Shown piece after piece: positions 7,602 to 15,319 of a stretch of DNA of 19,415 nt. The DNA is from an uncultured Collinsella sp. (lineage in GTDB: Bacteria > Actinomycetota > Coriobacteriia > Coriobacteriales > Coriobacteriaceae), in assembly GCA_902492825.1 (NCBI GenBank), contig CABUMZ010000021.1:1-19415 (forward strand), in the 5' to 3' direction. The notes under the pieces are model-generated. The model saw only the letters and a program-made list of their open reading frames with translations. It searched no databases and had not been told where the DNA came from. The stretch's first letter is position 1, and each line of letters starts with the position of its first letter. The position numbers and the translations under genes are program-made.

Positions 7602-8726
7602 TTACGCCTCCGTCGGCTCCACGCCCAGCTCGCTGCGGACGAGCTCGAAGGCGGCGGCGATGGCCTTGTCCATGTCGTAGTACTTGTAGCCGCCCAGGCG
7701 ACCGGCGAAGATCACGTCGCCCTCCTGCGCCGCCAGCTCCTCGTACTGCCTGTACAGGGCCTCGTTCTTGGCGTCGTTGATGGGGTAGTAGGGCTCGTCG
7801 CCGGGCTTCCAGTCGGCCGGGTACTCGCGCGTGATGACGGTCTTCTCCTGCGTGCCGAACTCAAAGTGCTTGTGCTCGATGATGCGCGTGTAGGGGACCT
7901 CGCGCTCGGTGTAGTTGACCACGGCCACGCCCTGGTGGTCCTGCTCGTCGAGGGCCTCGGTCTCGAAGCGCAGGCTGCGGTACTCCAGCGTGCCCAGCTT
8001 GAAGTCGTAGAACGCGTCGATGGGGCCGCAGTAGATCGTCCTGGCGGCGATATCGGGCTCGGCGGCGGCCAGCTCCTTGTACTCCACGCCGCAGCGCACC
8101 TCGACGCCCTCGAGCATGTTGGCGACCATCTTGGTGTAGCCGCCCATGGGGATGCCCTGGTAGCGGTCGTTGAAGTAGTTGTTGTCGTAGGTGAAGCGGC
8201 AGGGGAGGCGCTTGATGATGCTCGCGGGCAGGTCCTTGCAGTCGCGGCCCCACTGCTTCTCGGTGTAGCCCTTCACGAGCGTCTCGAAGATGTCGCGGCC
8301 GACGAGCGACAGCGCCTGCTCCTCGAGGTTCTGCGTCTCGCCGATGTTCTCGGCGGCCACCTGCTCGGCGATCTTGGCCTTGGCGTCTGCCGGCGTGACG
8401 ACGCCCGGCCACATCTTGGCGAAGGTGTTCATGTTGAAGGGCATGTTGTACATGTTGCCGTGGAAGTTGGCTACCGGCGAGTTGACGTAGTTGTTGAACT
8501 CGGCGAAGCGGTTGACGTAGTCCCAGACGTCCTTCATGGAGGTGTGGAAGATGTGCGCGCCGTAGCGGTGGACCTGGATGCCCTCGACGTCCTCGGTGCA
8601 GATGTTGCCGGCGATGTGATCGCGGCGGTCGATGACCAGGACCGACTTGCCGGCGCGCTTGGCGGCGTTGGCGAAGACGGCGCCAGAGAGGCCGGCGCCG
8701 ACGACTAGGTAATCGTACTGGGACAT
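7602..8726 (-). CDS. glf: UDP-galactopyranose mutase
   Basis: FAD-dependent cytosolic enzyme converting UDP-galactopyranose to UDP-galactofuranose, the donor for the GlfT2-like enzymes at the left of the window. From ATG 8726 it has 374 residues, the usual length. Evidence: N-terminal dinucleotide fold YLVVGAGLSGAVFA, the family motif RRDHIAGN, YGAHIFHTS, EKQWGRD followed by ASIIKRLPCRF, and the C-terminal FAGRLGGYKYYDMDKAI. ATG 8726 has AAGGAG just upstream; 25 in-frame codons further upstream do not resemble the family. It is GC-rich with a strongly biased codon set, unlike the AT-richer transferase genes that use its product. It lies 78 bases after aroQ on the same strand, so it may receive read-through from the aromatic operon; the gap holds a weak hairpin and no clear promoter. 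Confidence 0.96.
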   Translation of the reverse strand: MSQYDYLVVGAGLSGAVFANAAKRAGKSVLVIDRRDHIAGNICTEDVEGIQVHRYGAHIFHTSMKDVWDYVNRFAEFNNYVNSPVANFHGNMYNMPFNMNTFAKMWPGVVTPADAKAKIAEQVAAENIGETQNLEEQALSLVGRDIFETLVKGYTEKQWGRDCKDLPASIIKRLPCRFTYDNNYFNDRYQGIPMGGYTKMVANMLEGVEVRCGVEYKELAAAEPDIAARTIYCGPIDAFYDFKLGTLEYRSLRFETEALDEQDHQGVAVVNYTEREVPYTRIIEHKHFEFGTQEKTVITREYPADWKPGDEPYYPINDAKNEALYRQYEELAAQEGDVIFAGRLGGYKYYDMDKAIAAAFELVRSELGVEPTEA

Positions 8727-8804
8727 GGATATGCTCCTTTGTATGTCAATTGGACAGCTACTTAAGCTTTGGGACAAACAAACCTGATTATTTAGTCCCA
8801 AGGA

Positions 8805-9242
8805 TTAGTGTAGCAGATGCTCCCTCAGCAGCTCCAGCGCGTGGGCGTAACCCTGCAGGCCTTCGCCGGTGATGGTAGCGAAGCAAGCTAGGCGTGCATA
8901 GCTCACCTGGCGGAAGTCTTCGCGCGTCTCTACGGCGCTGATGTGCACCTCGACGGCAGGGATGGCAACGGCCTTGAGGGCGTCGAGGATCGCCACGCTC
9001 GTATGCGTGTAGGCGGCCGGGTTGATGACGATGCCGTCGACCTTGCCGTAAGCCTCCTGGATCTTGTCGACGATGCTGCCCTCGTGGTTGGACTGGAAGA
9101 CCTCGACCTCGTCGAAACCCTGTTCAGCGCCCGCCTCCTGGCAGATCTGGACCAGACGGTCGTAGTTGTCGCTGCCGTAGATGCCCGGCTCGCGAATGCC
9201 GAGCATGTTGAGGTTGGGGCCGTTGATGACGAGTGCTTTCAT
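8805..9242 (-). CDS. aroQ: 3-Dehydroquinate dehydratase, type II
   Basis: Third shikimate step: dehydration of 3-dehydroquinate to 3-dehydroshikimate by the dodecameric type II enzyme. The 145-residue length is typical. It begins LVINGPNLNMLGIREPGIYG with the catalytic Arg17 and Tyr22, then QSNHEGSIVDKIQ (50-62), INPAAYTHTSVAI (73-85), VEVHIS (97-102; catalytic His100) and the C-terminal GLQGYAHALELL. Start ATG 9242 is chosen because GPNLN sits about eight residues in, as in the family, and AAAGGAAG precedes it. The 18 upstream in-frame codons overlap the palindrome at 9286-9326 and are not family-like. It is the last gene of the aromatic operon, separated from aroE-aroK by an 86-base gap that holds this palindrome, so its expression may depend on read-through. 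Confidence 0.95.
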   Translation of the reverse strand: MKALVINGPNLNMLGIREPGIYGSDNYDRLVQICQEAGAEQGFDEVEVFQSNHEGSIVDKIQEAYGKVDGIVINPAAYTHTSVAILDALKAVAIPAVEVHISAVETREDFRQVSYARLACFATITGEGLQGYAHALELLREHLLH

Positions 9243-9285
9243 GGCTGCTTCCTTTGCGGTAGGTCGATTTGGCAAGGCGGAACGG

Positions 9286-9326
9286 AAAACCACCACAAAG
9301 GTGCCTGTCCCCTTTGTGGTGGTTTT
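9286..9326. repeat. Palindrome: REP-like element or terminator between aroE-aroK and aroQ
   Basis: A perfect 16-bp inverted repeat (9286-9301 with 9311-9326) with a 9-base loop. On the minus strand it starts three bases after the aroE-aroK stop and ends in GGTTTT, so it could act as a terminator or attenuator ahead of aroQ. The minus-strand loop region reads GGGGACAGGCACC, a core I recall from short repeats associated with RAYT transposases in various bacteria. Whether it is repeated in this genome cannot be seen, because the window has only one copy. Confidence 0.7.
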
Positions 9327-9328
9327 TG

Positions 9329-10579
9329 TTAGAGAGCGGGTGGGAGGGTGTCGAGGACGGCGCGGGCGGTGTTGGCGGCGCAGTCGCGTGAGTCGATGAT
9401 GTAGTCGGCCCAGGCGCGGTAGCGCGGCATGCGCTGCTCGGCGAGCTTATCGATGCCATCGCGGGCGGTGATGGGGCGACCCTTATGGGCGAGTTCGTCG
9501 AGCTTGCGGTTGAGCATCACGATCTGGCTGTTCTGGTGCAGCAGCGGATAGTTCTCGTCGCGTGTGACCACGCCGCCGCCCGTGGAAAGCGCCAGGCCGC
9601 TGCGCTTGGAGATGTCGGCCAGCTCCGCCGTCTCCTGCTCGCGGAAGGCCGTCTCGCCGCGCTCGACGATATAGTCGGCGCAGGGCATCCCCAGGCGCTC
9701 CTCAAGCGCGTGGTCCAAGTCAATGTGCTCGCGACCCGTGAGCAGGGCGATCTGCTCGCCCACACGGGTCTTGCCCGAACCCGGCATGCCGATCAGGGCA
9801 ATGTTCTGCTCGCGGTGGGACAGCCGCTCCGTCACATCCAGAATGCGCTCACGCGGAGTAATCTGGCTAGTGTAGCGCTCAACAGCCTGTGCCGCCTGGG
9901 CAACAAGCATGAGTAGGCCGCCGATGCAGGGGGTGCCGTGGCGCTCGGCCTCGAGCATCAGACCCGTACGGGCGGGGTTGTAGACAATGTCGATGACGCC
10001 CTCGAGCGCATCGAGTCCTTCGAGTGTGCAGGGAGCGCCGGGGCAGTGGGGGAACATGCCGGCGGGCGTGCAGTTGACGAGCAGCGCGGCATCGGACTGC
10101 TGCGCGATGTTGTCGTAATTGACCTCGCTCGTGCGACCCACGGGTACGACGATGGCGCCCAGGTCGTCGAGCACCATGCTGGCCGTGGTGCCGGCACCGC
10201 CGGTGGCGCCGAGCACGAGGGCCTTCTTACCGGCAACCTCTACGCCTAGCTCCTCGACCAGGCATTGGAAGCCAAAGTAGTCGGTGTTGTCGCCGCGCAG
10301 GCGGCCGTCGGGCAGGCGCGTGATGGTGTTGACGTTGCCCATGCGCTCGGCGAGCGGGCTCAGCTCGTCCAGGTATTCCATGACGGCGCGCTTGTAGGGG
10401 ATGGTCACGTTGGTGCCCTCCCATTCGTCGCCCGTCATAAAAGCCTCAAGATCCTCGGGCTCGCGTTCAAAACGCACGTATTCAAGCCCAGCGAGCTCTT
10501 TGTAGATGGTCGGGGTATAGCTGTGGCCCAGCACGCGGCCCAGCACGCCGTAGGGGCGGGTTGCGGCGGTATCGGTCAT
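9329..10579 (-). CDS. aroE: Bifunctional shikimate dehydrogenase / shikimate kinase (AroE-AroK fusion)
   Basis: One 416-residue protein with two consecutive shikimate enzymes. Residues 1 to about 250 are AroE (3-dehydroshikimate to shikimate, NADPH): LGHSYTP (17-23), NVTIPYK with catalytic Lys63, GDNTD with Asp100, and nucleotide loop GATGGAG (124-130). Residues about 256-416 are AroK (shikimate to shikimate 3-phosphate, ATP): Walker A GMPGSGKT (264-271), the DLD (287-289), RGETAFREQE (307-316), STGGGVV (332-338) and the lid GRP (367-369). No stop or frameshift separates the halves. The usual HSxSP of AroE is HSYTP here, a conservative Ser-to-Thr change. The ATG directly abuts the pheA stop (TAGATG), implying coupled translation. 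A palindrome follows the stop. Both functions are well supported; channelling of shikimate is only a possibility. Confidence 0.95.
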   Translation of the reverse strand: MTDTAATRPYGVLGRVLGHSYTPTIYKELAGLEYVRFEREPEDLEAFMTGDEWEGTNVTIPYKRAVMEYLDELSPLAERMGNVNTITRLPDGRLRGDNTDYFGFQCLVEELGVEVAGKKALVLGATGGAGTTASMVLDDLGAIVVPVGRTSEVNYDNIAQQSDAALLVNCTPAGMFPHCPGAPCTLEGLDALEGVIDIVYNPARTGLMLEAERHGTPCIGGLLMLVAQAAQAVERYTSQITPRERILDVTERLSHREQNIALIGMPGSGKTRVGEQIALLTGREHIDLDHALEERLGMPCADYIVERGETAFREQETAELADISKRSGLALSTGGGVVTRDENYPLLHQNSQIVMLNRKLDELAHKGRPITARDGIDKLAEQRMPRYRAWADYIIDSRDCAANTARAVLDTLPPAL

Positions 10580-11725
10580 CTAGAGCACCTCCGTGTAGCT
10601 GCCAAAGTAGGTGAAACTCTCGCACACGTCGTCGATGGAATCGAGCAGGTCGTCGAGGGCCTTGCTGCCAAAGGGGCAGTCCAGATCAAAGTAGAACATA
10701 AACTCAAAGTCGCGGCCGGGGATGGGGCGGCTCTCGAGCTTGATGAGGTTGATATTGAGTGCGTAGAAGCGCTCGAGTACACGATAGAGTGCGCCCGGCT
10801 CGTTGGCCGTGGTGATCATGAGCGAGGTGCGGTTGGCGCCGGGGTAGACGCGCGGCTCGCGGCTGATGACGACAAAGCGCGTGTAGTTGTTGTCCGAGTC
10901 CTGAATGTTGGGCTCCAACACCTCCAGGCCATAGAGTGCCGCGCAGCTGCGCGATGCGATGGCGGCAACATCGGTGCGCTCGGAGCTGGCGACCATCTCG
11001 GCCGACATGGCTGTGTTGGGGTACTTGGTGGCGTGCAGGCCGTGCGCCTCGATAAAGCTGGCGCACTGCGCGATGGCCTGACCGTGGCTGTAGACCTCGC
11101 GTATGTCTGCGAGCTTGGTGCCGGGCTTGACGAGCAAGTTGTGGTCGATCTTGAGGCGCAGCGAGCGCACGATGTGGAAGTCGAACTGGGCGAGCAGGTC
11201 GTAGACGGCGTTGACCGAGCCGGCGGTGGAGTTCTCGATGGGCAGCACGCCAAACTCGCAGAAGCCGTCGCGCACAGCGCGCATAACGCCTTCGAAGGTC
11301 TCGAAAAACGCGATGTCGGGCACGTCGAAGAGCTTGCACGCGGCGATTTGACTGTAAGCGCCCTCAACGCCCTGACAAGCGACGGTGGCAGTTTGAGGGA
11401 AGGGCGTGTCGGAGGCTGCAGCCGTGGCGTGGGCCTTTTGCGAGACAGTGATGCCCTTGAGTTCGTTGATGTAGCGCTGCTGCTCGGCCTTGCTCATGCT
11501 CATGAGGAGACGGAACAGGGTGATGGTCTGCGCCTCGTAGCGCTCGGGCGCGCGACTGGCGAGGTTGTTGAGTTTGGAGCGCTCGCGGGCGGGGTCAAAG
11601 ACGGCCTTGCCCATCTCGATTTTTGACTTGGCGACCTCGGTGGCAATGTCCATGCGCTCGATAAAACTGTTGAGGAGCGTGGTGTCGATGCCATCGATGG
11701 CCTGGCGGATGTCAGCAAGGTCCAT
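10580..11725 (-). CDS. pheA: Bifunctional chorismate mutase / prephenate dehydratase (P-protein)
   Basis: Makes phenylpyruvate from chorismate. The 381-residue protein has three parts: an all-helical AroQ-class chorismate mutase (about 1-90; IRQAIDGIDTTLLNSFIERM, KAVFDPARE), prephenate dehydratase (about 113-290; QGVEGAYSQ, LPIENSTAGSV at 161-171, the catalytic YTRF at 281-284), and a C-terminal ACT regulatory domain (about 298-380; NEPGALYRVL, ESRP at 331-334). The GALxxxL and ESRP motifs are those that bind phenylalanine in the family, so feedback inhibition by Phe is expected. A low-complexity linker of about 20 residues (93-112) joins mutase and dehydratase. Start ATG 11725 has AAAGGGG upstream. 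It lies 39 bases after aroC and abuts aroE-aroK. Confidence 0.95.
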   Translation of the reverse strand: MDLADIRQAIDGIDTTLLNSFIERMDIATEVAKSKIEMGKAVFDPARERSKLNNLASRAPERYEAQTITLFRLLMSMSKAEQQRYINELKGITVSQKAHATAAASDTPFPQTATVACQGVEGAYSQIAACKLFDVPDIAFFETFEGVMRAVRDGFCEFGVLPIENSTAGSVNAVYDLLAQFDFHIVRSLRLKIDHNLLVKPGTKLADIREVYSHGQAIAQCASFIEAHGLHATKYPNTAMSAEMVASSERTDVAAIASRSCAALYGLEVLEPNIQDSDNNYTRFVVISREPRVYPGANRTSLMITTANEPGALYRVLERFYALNINLIKLESRPIPGRDFEFMFYFDLDCPFGSKALDDLLDSIDDVCESFTYFGSYTEVL

Positions 11726-11764
11726 AGGGACCCCTTTCGTGAATCATTGCCCGGGGTGGGCGGG

Positions 11765-12862
11765 TTAGCGCTGGGCGGCGTCCTCGAGGAGGGCGTCCCA
11801 AATCGCGAGGGCAGCTGCTGCTTCGGCAACGGGGACGGCGCGCGGGACGATGCAGGGATCGTGACGGCCGTGGACCGAGAGCTCGGCATTTTCCATGGCG
11901 TCCATGTCTACGGTCTGCTGCTCGCGGCCAATGGAGGGCGTCGGCTTTACGGCCATGCGCCACATGACGGGCGCGCCGGTCGAAATACCGCCCAGGATGC
12001 CGCCGGCGTTGTTGGACTCGACCTCGATATTGCCGGTCTCGGCATCGATGCGATACGGATCGTTGTTCTCGCTGCCGCGCATGGCAGCCACGGCAAAGCC
12101 CATGCCAAACTCCACGCCCTTTACGGCGGGAATGCCAAACGCGATTTGCGCGATGCGGTTCTCGATGCCTTCGAACATGGGGTCGCCGATGCCCGCGGGC
12201 AGGCCGTAAATGCCGCACTCCACGATGCCGCCGATGCTGTCAAGCTCGTCGCGCGCGGCTAGGATTTCCTCGCGCATGCGGCCGGCTGCGGCGGCATCAA
12301 TGCACGGCAGGTCGTTCGTAAGAATCGCCTTGCGGTCGGCCTCGCGATAGACCATGTCGTCCATGGGTAGGTCGGAGATACCGCCGATCTGCGCCACGTG
12401 AGCCATCACCCGAATACCGCGGGCCTCGAGTGCCTGCAGCGCAATGCCGCCAGCGATGCATAGGGGAGCCGTGAGACGTCCGGAAAAATGCCCGCCGCCG
12501 GCGACGTCGTGCATGTTGTGGTACTTCACGCGCGCAGGGAAGTCCGCATGTCCGGGACGGGGCTTGCGGCGCAGCTCGGAGTAATCCTTGGAGCGCGTGT
12601 TGGTGTTCTCGATAATCGCGGCGATGGGCGCGCCGGTGGTATGTCCATCGACCACACCGGCGATGATATGCGCGGCGTCGGCCTCGCGACGTTTGGTCGC
12701 GGTCTCGTTGCGACCGGGGGCGCGACGGTCAAGGAAGGCCTGCAGCTGCTCCTGGTCCACGGCGATACCTGCCGGAATGCCATCGAGCGAGCAGCCGATA
12801 GCGGGGGAGTGCGACTGGCCGAAGATGCTTAAGTGCAAGACGTTGCCAAAGGTCGAGGACAT
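11765..12862 (-). CDS. aroC: Chorismate synthase
   Basis: Seventh shikimate step: EPSP to chorismate with reduced FMN as cofactor. The 365-residue length is normal. It has the N-terminal FGQSHSPAIG (14-23) with the catalytic-region His18, RRAPGR (46-51), RPGHADF (102-108), GGGHFSGR (122-129), the NNAGGILGGISTG region (284-296) and the C-terminal GRHDPCIVPRA (332-342). The first motif departs from the usual GESHG form (Gln for Glu, Ser for Gly), while the His is kept. Start ATG 12862 is one base after the aroA stop and has GAGGAGG upstream inside the aroA 3' end, so translation is probably coupled. All catalytic landmarks are intact. Confidence 0.96.
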   Translation of the reverse strand: MSSTFGNVLHLSIFGQSHSPAIGCSLDGIPAGIAVDQEQLQAFLDRRAPGRNETATKRREADAAHIIAGVVDGHTTGAPIAAIIENTNTRSKDYSELRRKPRPGHADFPARVKYHNMHDVAGGGHFSGRLTAPLCIAGGIALQALEARGIRVMAHVAQIGGISDLPMDDMVYREADRKAILTNDLPCIDAAAAGRMREEILAARDELDSIGGIVECGIYGLPAGIGDPMFEGIENRIAQIAFGIPAVKGVEFGMGFAVAAMRGSENNDPYRIDAETGNIEVESNNAGGILGGISTGAPVMWRMAVKPTPSIGREQQTVDMDAMENAELSVHGRHDPCIVPRAVPVAEAAAALAIWDALLEDAAQR

Positions 12863-12863
12863 G

Positions 12864-14183
12864 CTATTCCTCCTCGAGCGTGACCTTGCCGCCCAGTAGG
12901 CGGTAGTGGTCGAAGAAATCGGGATAGGACTTGTTGACGGCCTCGGCGCCGTGGATCACGACCTCGCCGGTGGCGCGGCTCGCGGCGATGGCGGCCATCA
13001 TGGCGATGCGGTGGTCGTTGTGCGAATCGACCTCGCCGCCAGTAAAGGCGTCGACACCCTTGATGATGAGGTCGTCACCGGCAATGCGTACCTGTGCGCC
13101 CAGTGCGGTGAGCTCGCGGGTGGTAGTGGCCAGACGGTCGGATTCCTTGATGCGCAGGCGGGCGCAATCGCGGATAAAGGTGCGGCCTTGCGCCAGCGAT
13201 GCCACGGCCGAGATAACGGGCACCAGGTCCGGAATGTCGTGGGCGCTCATCTCAAAGCCGGCGAGCTTGTCGGACTGCACAGTGGCGGCGTTCGTGGAGC
13301 GCACGATGCGGGCGCCAAAGCGCGAAAGCGCGGCGAGCACGTTGCGGTCGCCCTGTGCGGAGCTCAGCGACACGCCCTCGACGGTGATGGGGTCGGTGCC
13401 GATGGCGCCGGCGCACAGCCAAAAGGCGGCGTTGGACCAGTCTCCCTCGACGGCTACGCTGCCGGGCGTACGGTACGATCCACTGTTTACGCGGAAGTTC
13501 GTGACCTCGGGCTGGCCGTCCTTGGCCGGAATACGCTCGACGTTGACCTCGACACCAAAGGCCTTCATGGCCTGGATGGTCAGGTTGATATAGGGGCGGC
13601 TCTCGATGAGGCCGGTCACTTGCACACAGGAGGGCTGGGCCAGTAGCGGGGCCGCCAGCAGCAGGCCGGAGATATACTGCGAGCTCACGTTGCCCGGAAG
13701 CACAAAGGTGCCCGGGCGCATGCGGCCGCTCGTCTTGAGCGGAAAACCGCCCAGACCCTGCAGGTCGCAGCCGGCGGCAATGATCTCGTCGGAGAGCGGG
13801 GAGAGGGGGCGGGCACCCAGGCGGCCCTGGCCCACAAAGGTGGCTTCTGCCCCCAGTGCGCAGGTGACGGGCAGCATAAAGCGGAGCGTGGAGCCGCTTT
13901 CGCCGCAGTCGAGCGTGCCGCCCGCAAGTGCCTTGAGCAGACCAAACTCAATACTCTTCATGGTGGGGTGCACTTGGAAGCCATCCTCGACGGTTTCGAT
14001 GCGGGCGCCCAGGGCCGTAAGGCAACGCACCGTAGCCTCGATGTCGGCGCAGGTGGTGTTGCAGGTGACGTGTGTCTCGCCGTTGGCGAGTGCGGCGCAG
14101 ATGATCAAGCGGTGCGCCATCGACTTGGACGCGATGGCAGGAACGGTGCCCTTAAGCGGGGACGGGGTGATGCGGGCTAGCAT
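12864..14183 (-). CDS. aroA: 3-Phosphoshikimate 1-carboxyvinyltransferase (EPSP synthase)
   Basis: Sixth shikimate step: transfer of the enolpyruvyl group of PEP to shikimate 3-phosphate, releasing phosphate. The 439 residues show the two-domain EPSP synthase pattern: KGTVPAIASKSMAHR (11-25, with Lys20 and Ser21 for substrate), LDCGESGSTLRFMLP (91-105, PEP loop), RLGARPLSPL (121-130), SSQYISGLLLA (167-177), GDWSNAAFWL (247-256), DIPDLVP (316-322), RIKESDR (344-350) and SHNDHRIAMM (387-396). It overlaps the end of aroB by 7 bases (GCATGCTAG) and is followed one base later by aroC, so aroB-aroA-aroC form a tightly coupled block. Start ATG 14183 places the first conserved Lys at residue 11, as expected. 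Confidence 0.96.
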   Translation of the reverse strand: MLARITPSPLKGTVPAIASKSMAHRLIICAALANGETHVTCNTTCADIEATVRCLTALGARIETVEDGFQVHPTMKSIEFGLLKALAGGTLDCGESGSTLRFMLPVTCALGAEATFVGQGRLGARPLSPLSDEIIAAGCDLQGLGGFPLKTSGRMRPGTFVLPGNVSSQYISGLLLAAPLLAQPSCVQVTGLIESRPYINLTIQAMKAFGVEVNVERIPAKDGQPEVTNFRVNSGSYRTPGSVAVEGDWSNAAFWLCAGAIGTDPITVEGVSLSSAQGDRNVLAALSRFGARIVRSTNAATVQSDKLAGFEMSAHDIPDLVPVISAVASLAQGRTFIRDCARLRIKESDRLATTTRELTALGAQVRIAGDDLIIKGVDAFTGGEVDSHNDHRIAMMAAIAASRATGEVVIHGAEAVNKSYPDFFDHYRLLGGKVTLEEE

Positions 14184-15283
14184 GCGGATGCGTCTCCCTT
14201 CTGGCCGAGGCCCTCGGCAATGAGTTCGTGGAGAGTGGAAAGCGGCGTGCGGTCGATGCTGCAGCGGCCAATGCCGTGCGGAATCACCAGGTCGATGGTG
14301 TCGCCCGCGCGCTTCTTGTCGTGGAGCGCCTCGGCAAAGACGGCATCGGCATCTAGGTCGCAGCGGGTCTTGAGGCCATGGCGGGCGCAGAGCTCCTCAA
14401 TACGACCGGGCAGTGCAGCATCGCAAACGCCGTGCAGGGCCGCGGCGCGCGTGATAATGCCCATGCCGATCGACACGCAGTTGCCGTGTCCGAGCTCAAA
14501 GTGCTCGCAAGCCTCGACGGCGTGTCCGGCGCTGTGTCCAAAGTTGAGGAGCTTGCGCTGGTTGGTCTCGCGCTCGTCGGCGACGACCACGGCGCGCTTG
14601 ATGTCGATATTGCGGGCGATGATGAGTGCTACGCGGGCCACATCGCGGTTGAGCAGCTCCAGCGTGAGCGGGGTCTTCTCCAGCTCGGCGAAAAGCTCCG
14701 GGTCGGCGATCACGGCGTGCTTGACGACCTCGCCGCAGCCGTCGGCGAACTGCTCGGGCGTGAGGGTGGCCAGGCACCCCACGTCGGCGATTACTACGCT
14801 CGGCTGCCAAAAGGCGCCGGCCAAGTTCTTGCCTGCAGCCAGGTCGATGGCGGTCTTGCCACCCACCGACGAATCCACCATGGCGAGCAGGCTCGTCGGG
14901 ATCTGCACAAACTTGCAGCCGCGCATGTAGGTGGCGGCCACAAAGCCCGCCACGTCGCCCACGACGCCGCCACCGAGTGCCACGATCACGTCGGAGCGCG
15001 AAAGCTCGTGCTCTGCCACAAACTCTAAAATGGCAACATAGGTTTCGGCGCGCTTATGGGCCTCGCCGGCCTCGAAGGTGCAGATGCTCACCTCGTAGCC
15101 TGACGCCTCCAGGCTCTGCTTAACGGGCATCTGGTAGAGCGGGCCCACGTTGGTGTCCGTCACGATGACGGCCTTGGTGCCGCCGGCAGTGGCGCGCACG
15201 AGCGGTCCCGTTTGCTCCAGCAAAAACGTGCCAACATGCACCTGGTAGGGGCGTGCAGTGTCGATATCGATGGTAATCGCCAT
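14177..15283 (-). CDS. aroB: 3-Dehydroquinate synthase
   Basis: Second shikimate step: cyclisation of DAHP to 3-dehydroquinate with NAD+ and a divalent metal (Zn or Co). The 368 residues contain the nucleotide-binding GGGVVGDVAGFVAATYMRG (104-122), QIPTSLLAMVDSSVGGKTA (127-145), GKNLAGAFWQP (151-161), the metal ligand Glu185 in DGCGEVVKHA, and NFGHSAGHAVE (247-257) with His250; His266 in LGHGNCV is the likely third ligand. The family usually has NFGHTxGHA, so Ser251 is a mild change. Start ATG 15283 has GAAAGGA upstream in the 36-base gap after tyrA. The 3' end overlaps aroA by 7 bases. Confidence 0.96.
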   Translation of the reverse strand: MAITIDIDTARPYQVHVGTFLLEQTGPLVRATAGGTKAVIVTDTNVGPLYQMPVKQSLEASGYEVSICTFEAGEAHKRAETYVAILEFVAEHELSRSDVIVALGGGVVGDVAGFVAATYMRGCKFVQIPTSLLAMVDSSVGGKTAIDLAAGKNLAGAFWQPSVVIADVGCLATLTPEQFADGCGEVVKHAVIADPELFAELEKTPLTLELLNRDVARVALIIARNIDIKRAVVVADERETNQRKLLNFGHSAGHAVEACEHFELGHGNCVSIGMGIITRAAALHGVCDAALPGRIEELCARHGLKTRCDLDADAVFAEALHDKKRAGDTIDLVIPHGIGRCSIDRTPLSTLHELIAEGLGQKGDASAC

Positions 15284-15319
15284 AAGCTTCGGTCCTTTCG
15301 ACCTGGCGTGATAGGTGGT

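Noticed and set aside
7458..8708. Long open frame antisense to glf (416 codons)
   Set aside because: It is the high-GC mirror of glf, made of Val/Leu/Gly/Asp repeats with no family resemblance, and its start lies at the tRNA terminator. glf explains the DNA.
8727..8801. Upstream extension of glf by 25 codons
   Set aside because: ATG 8726 has an AAGGAG and begins immediately before the FAD-binding fold; the extension is not family-like.
8767..8803. Inverted repeat GGGAC/GTCCC between aroQ and glf
   Set aside because: Only about 7 bp with a 19-base loop and no U-run; too weak to call a terminator or regulatory element.
10265..11626. Long open frame antisense to aroE-aroK and pheA (453 codons)
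   Set aside because: Shadow frame; the minus-strand genes are unmistakable.
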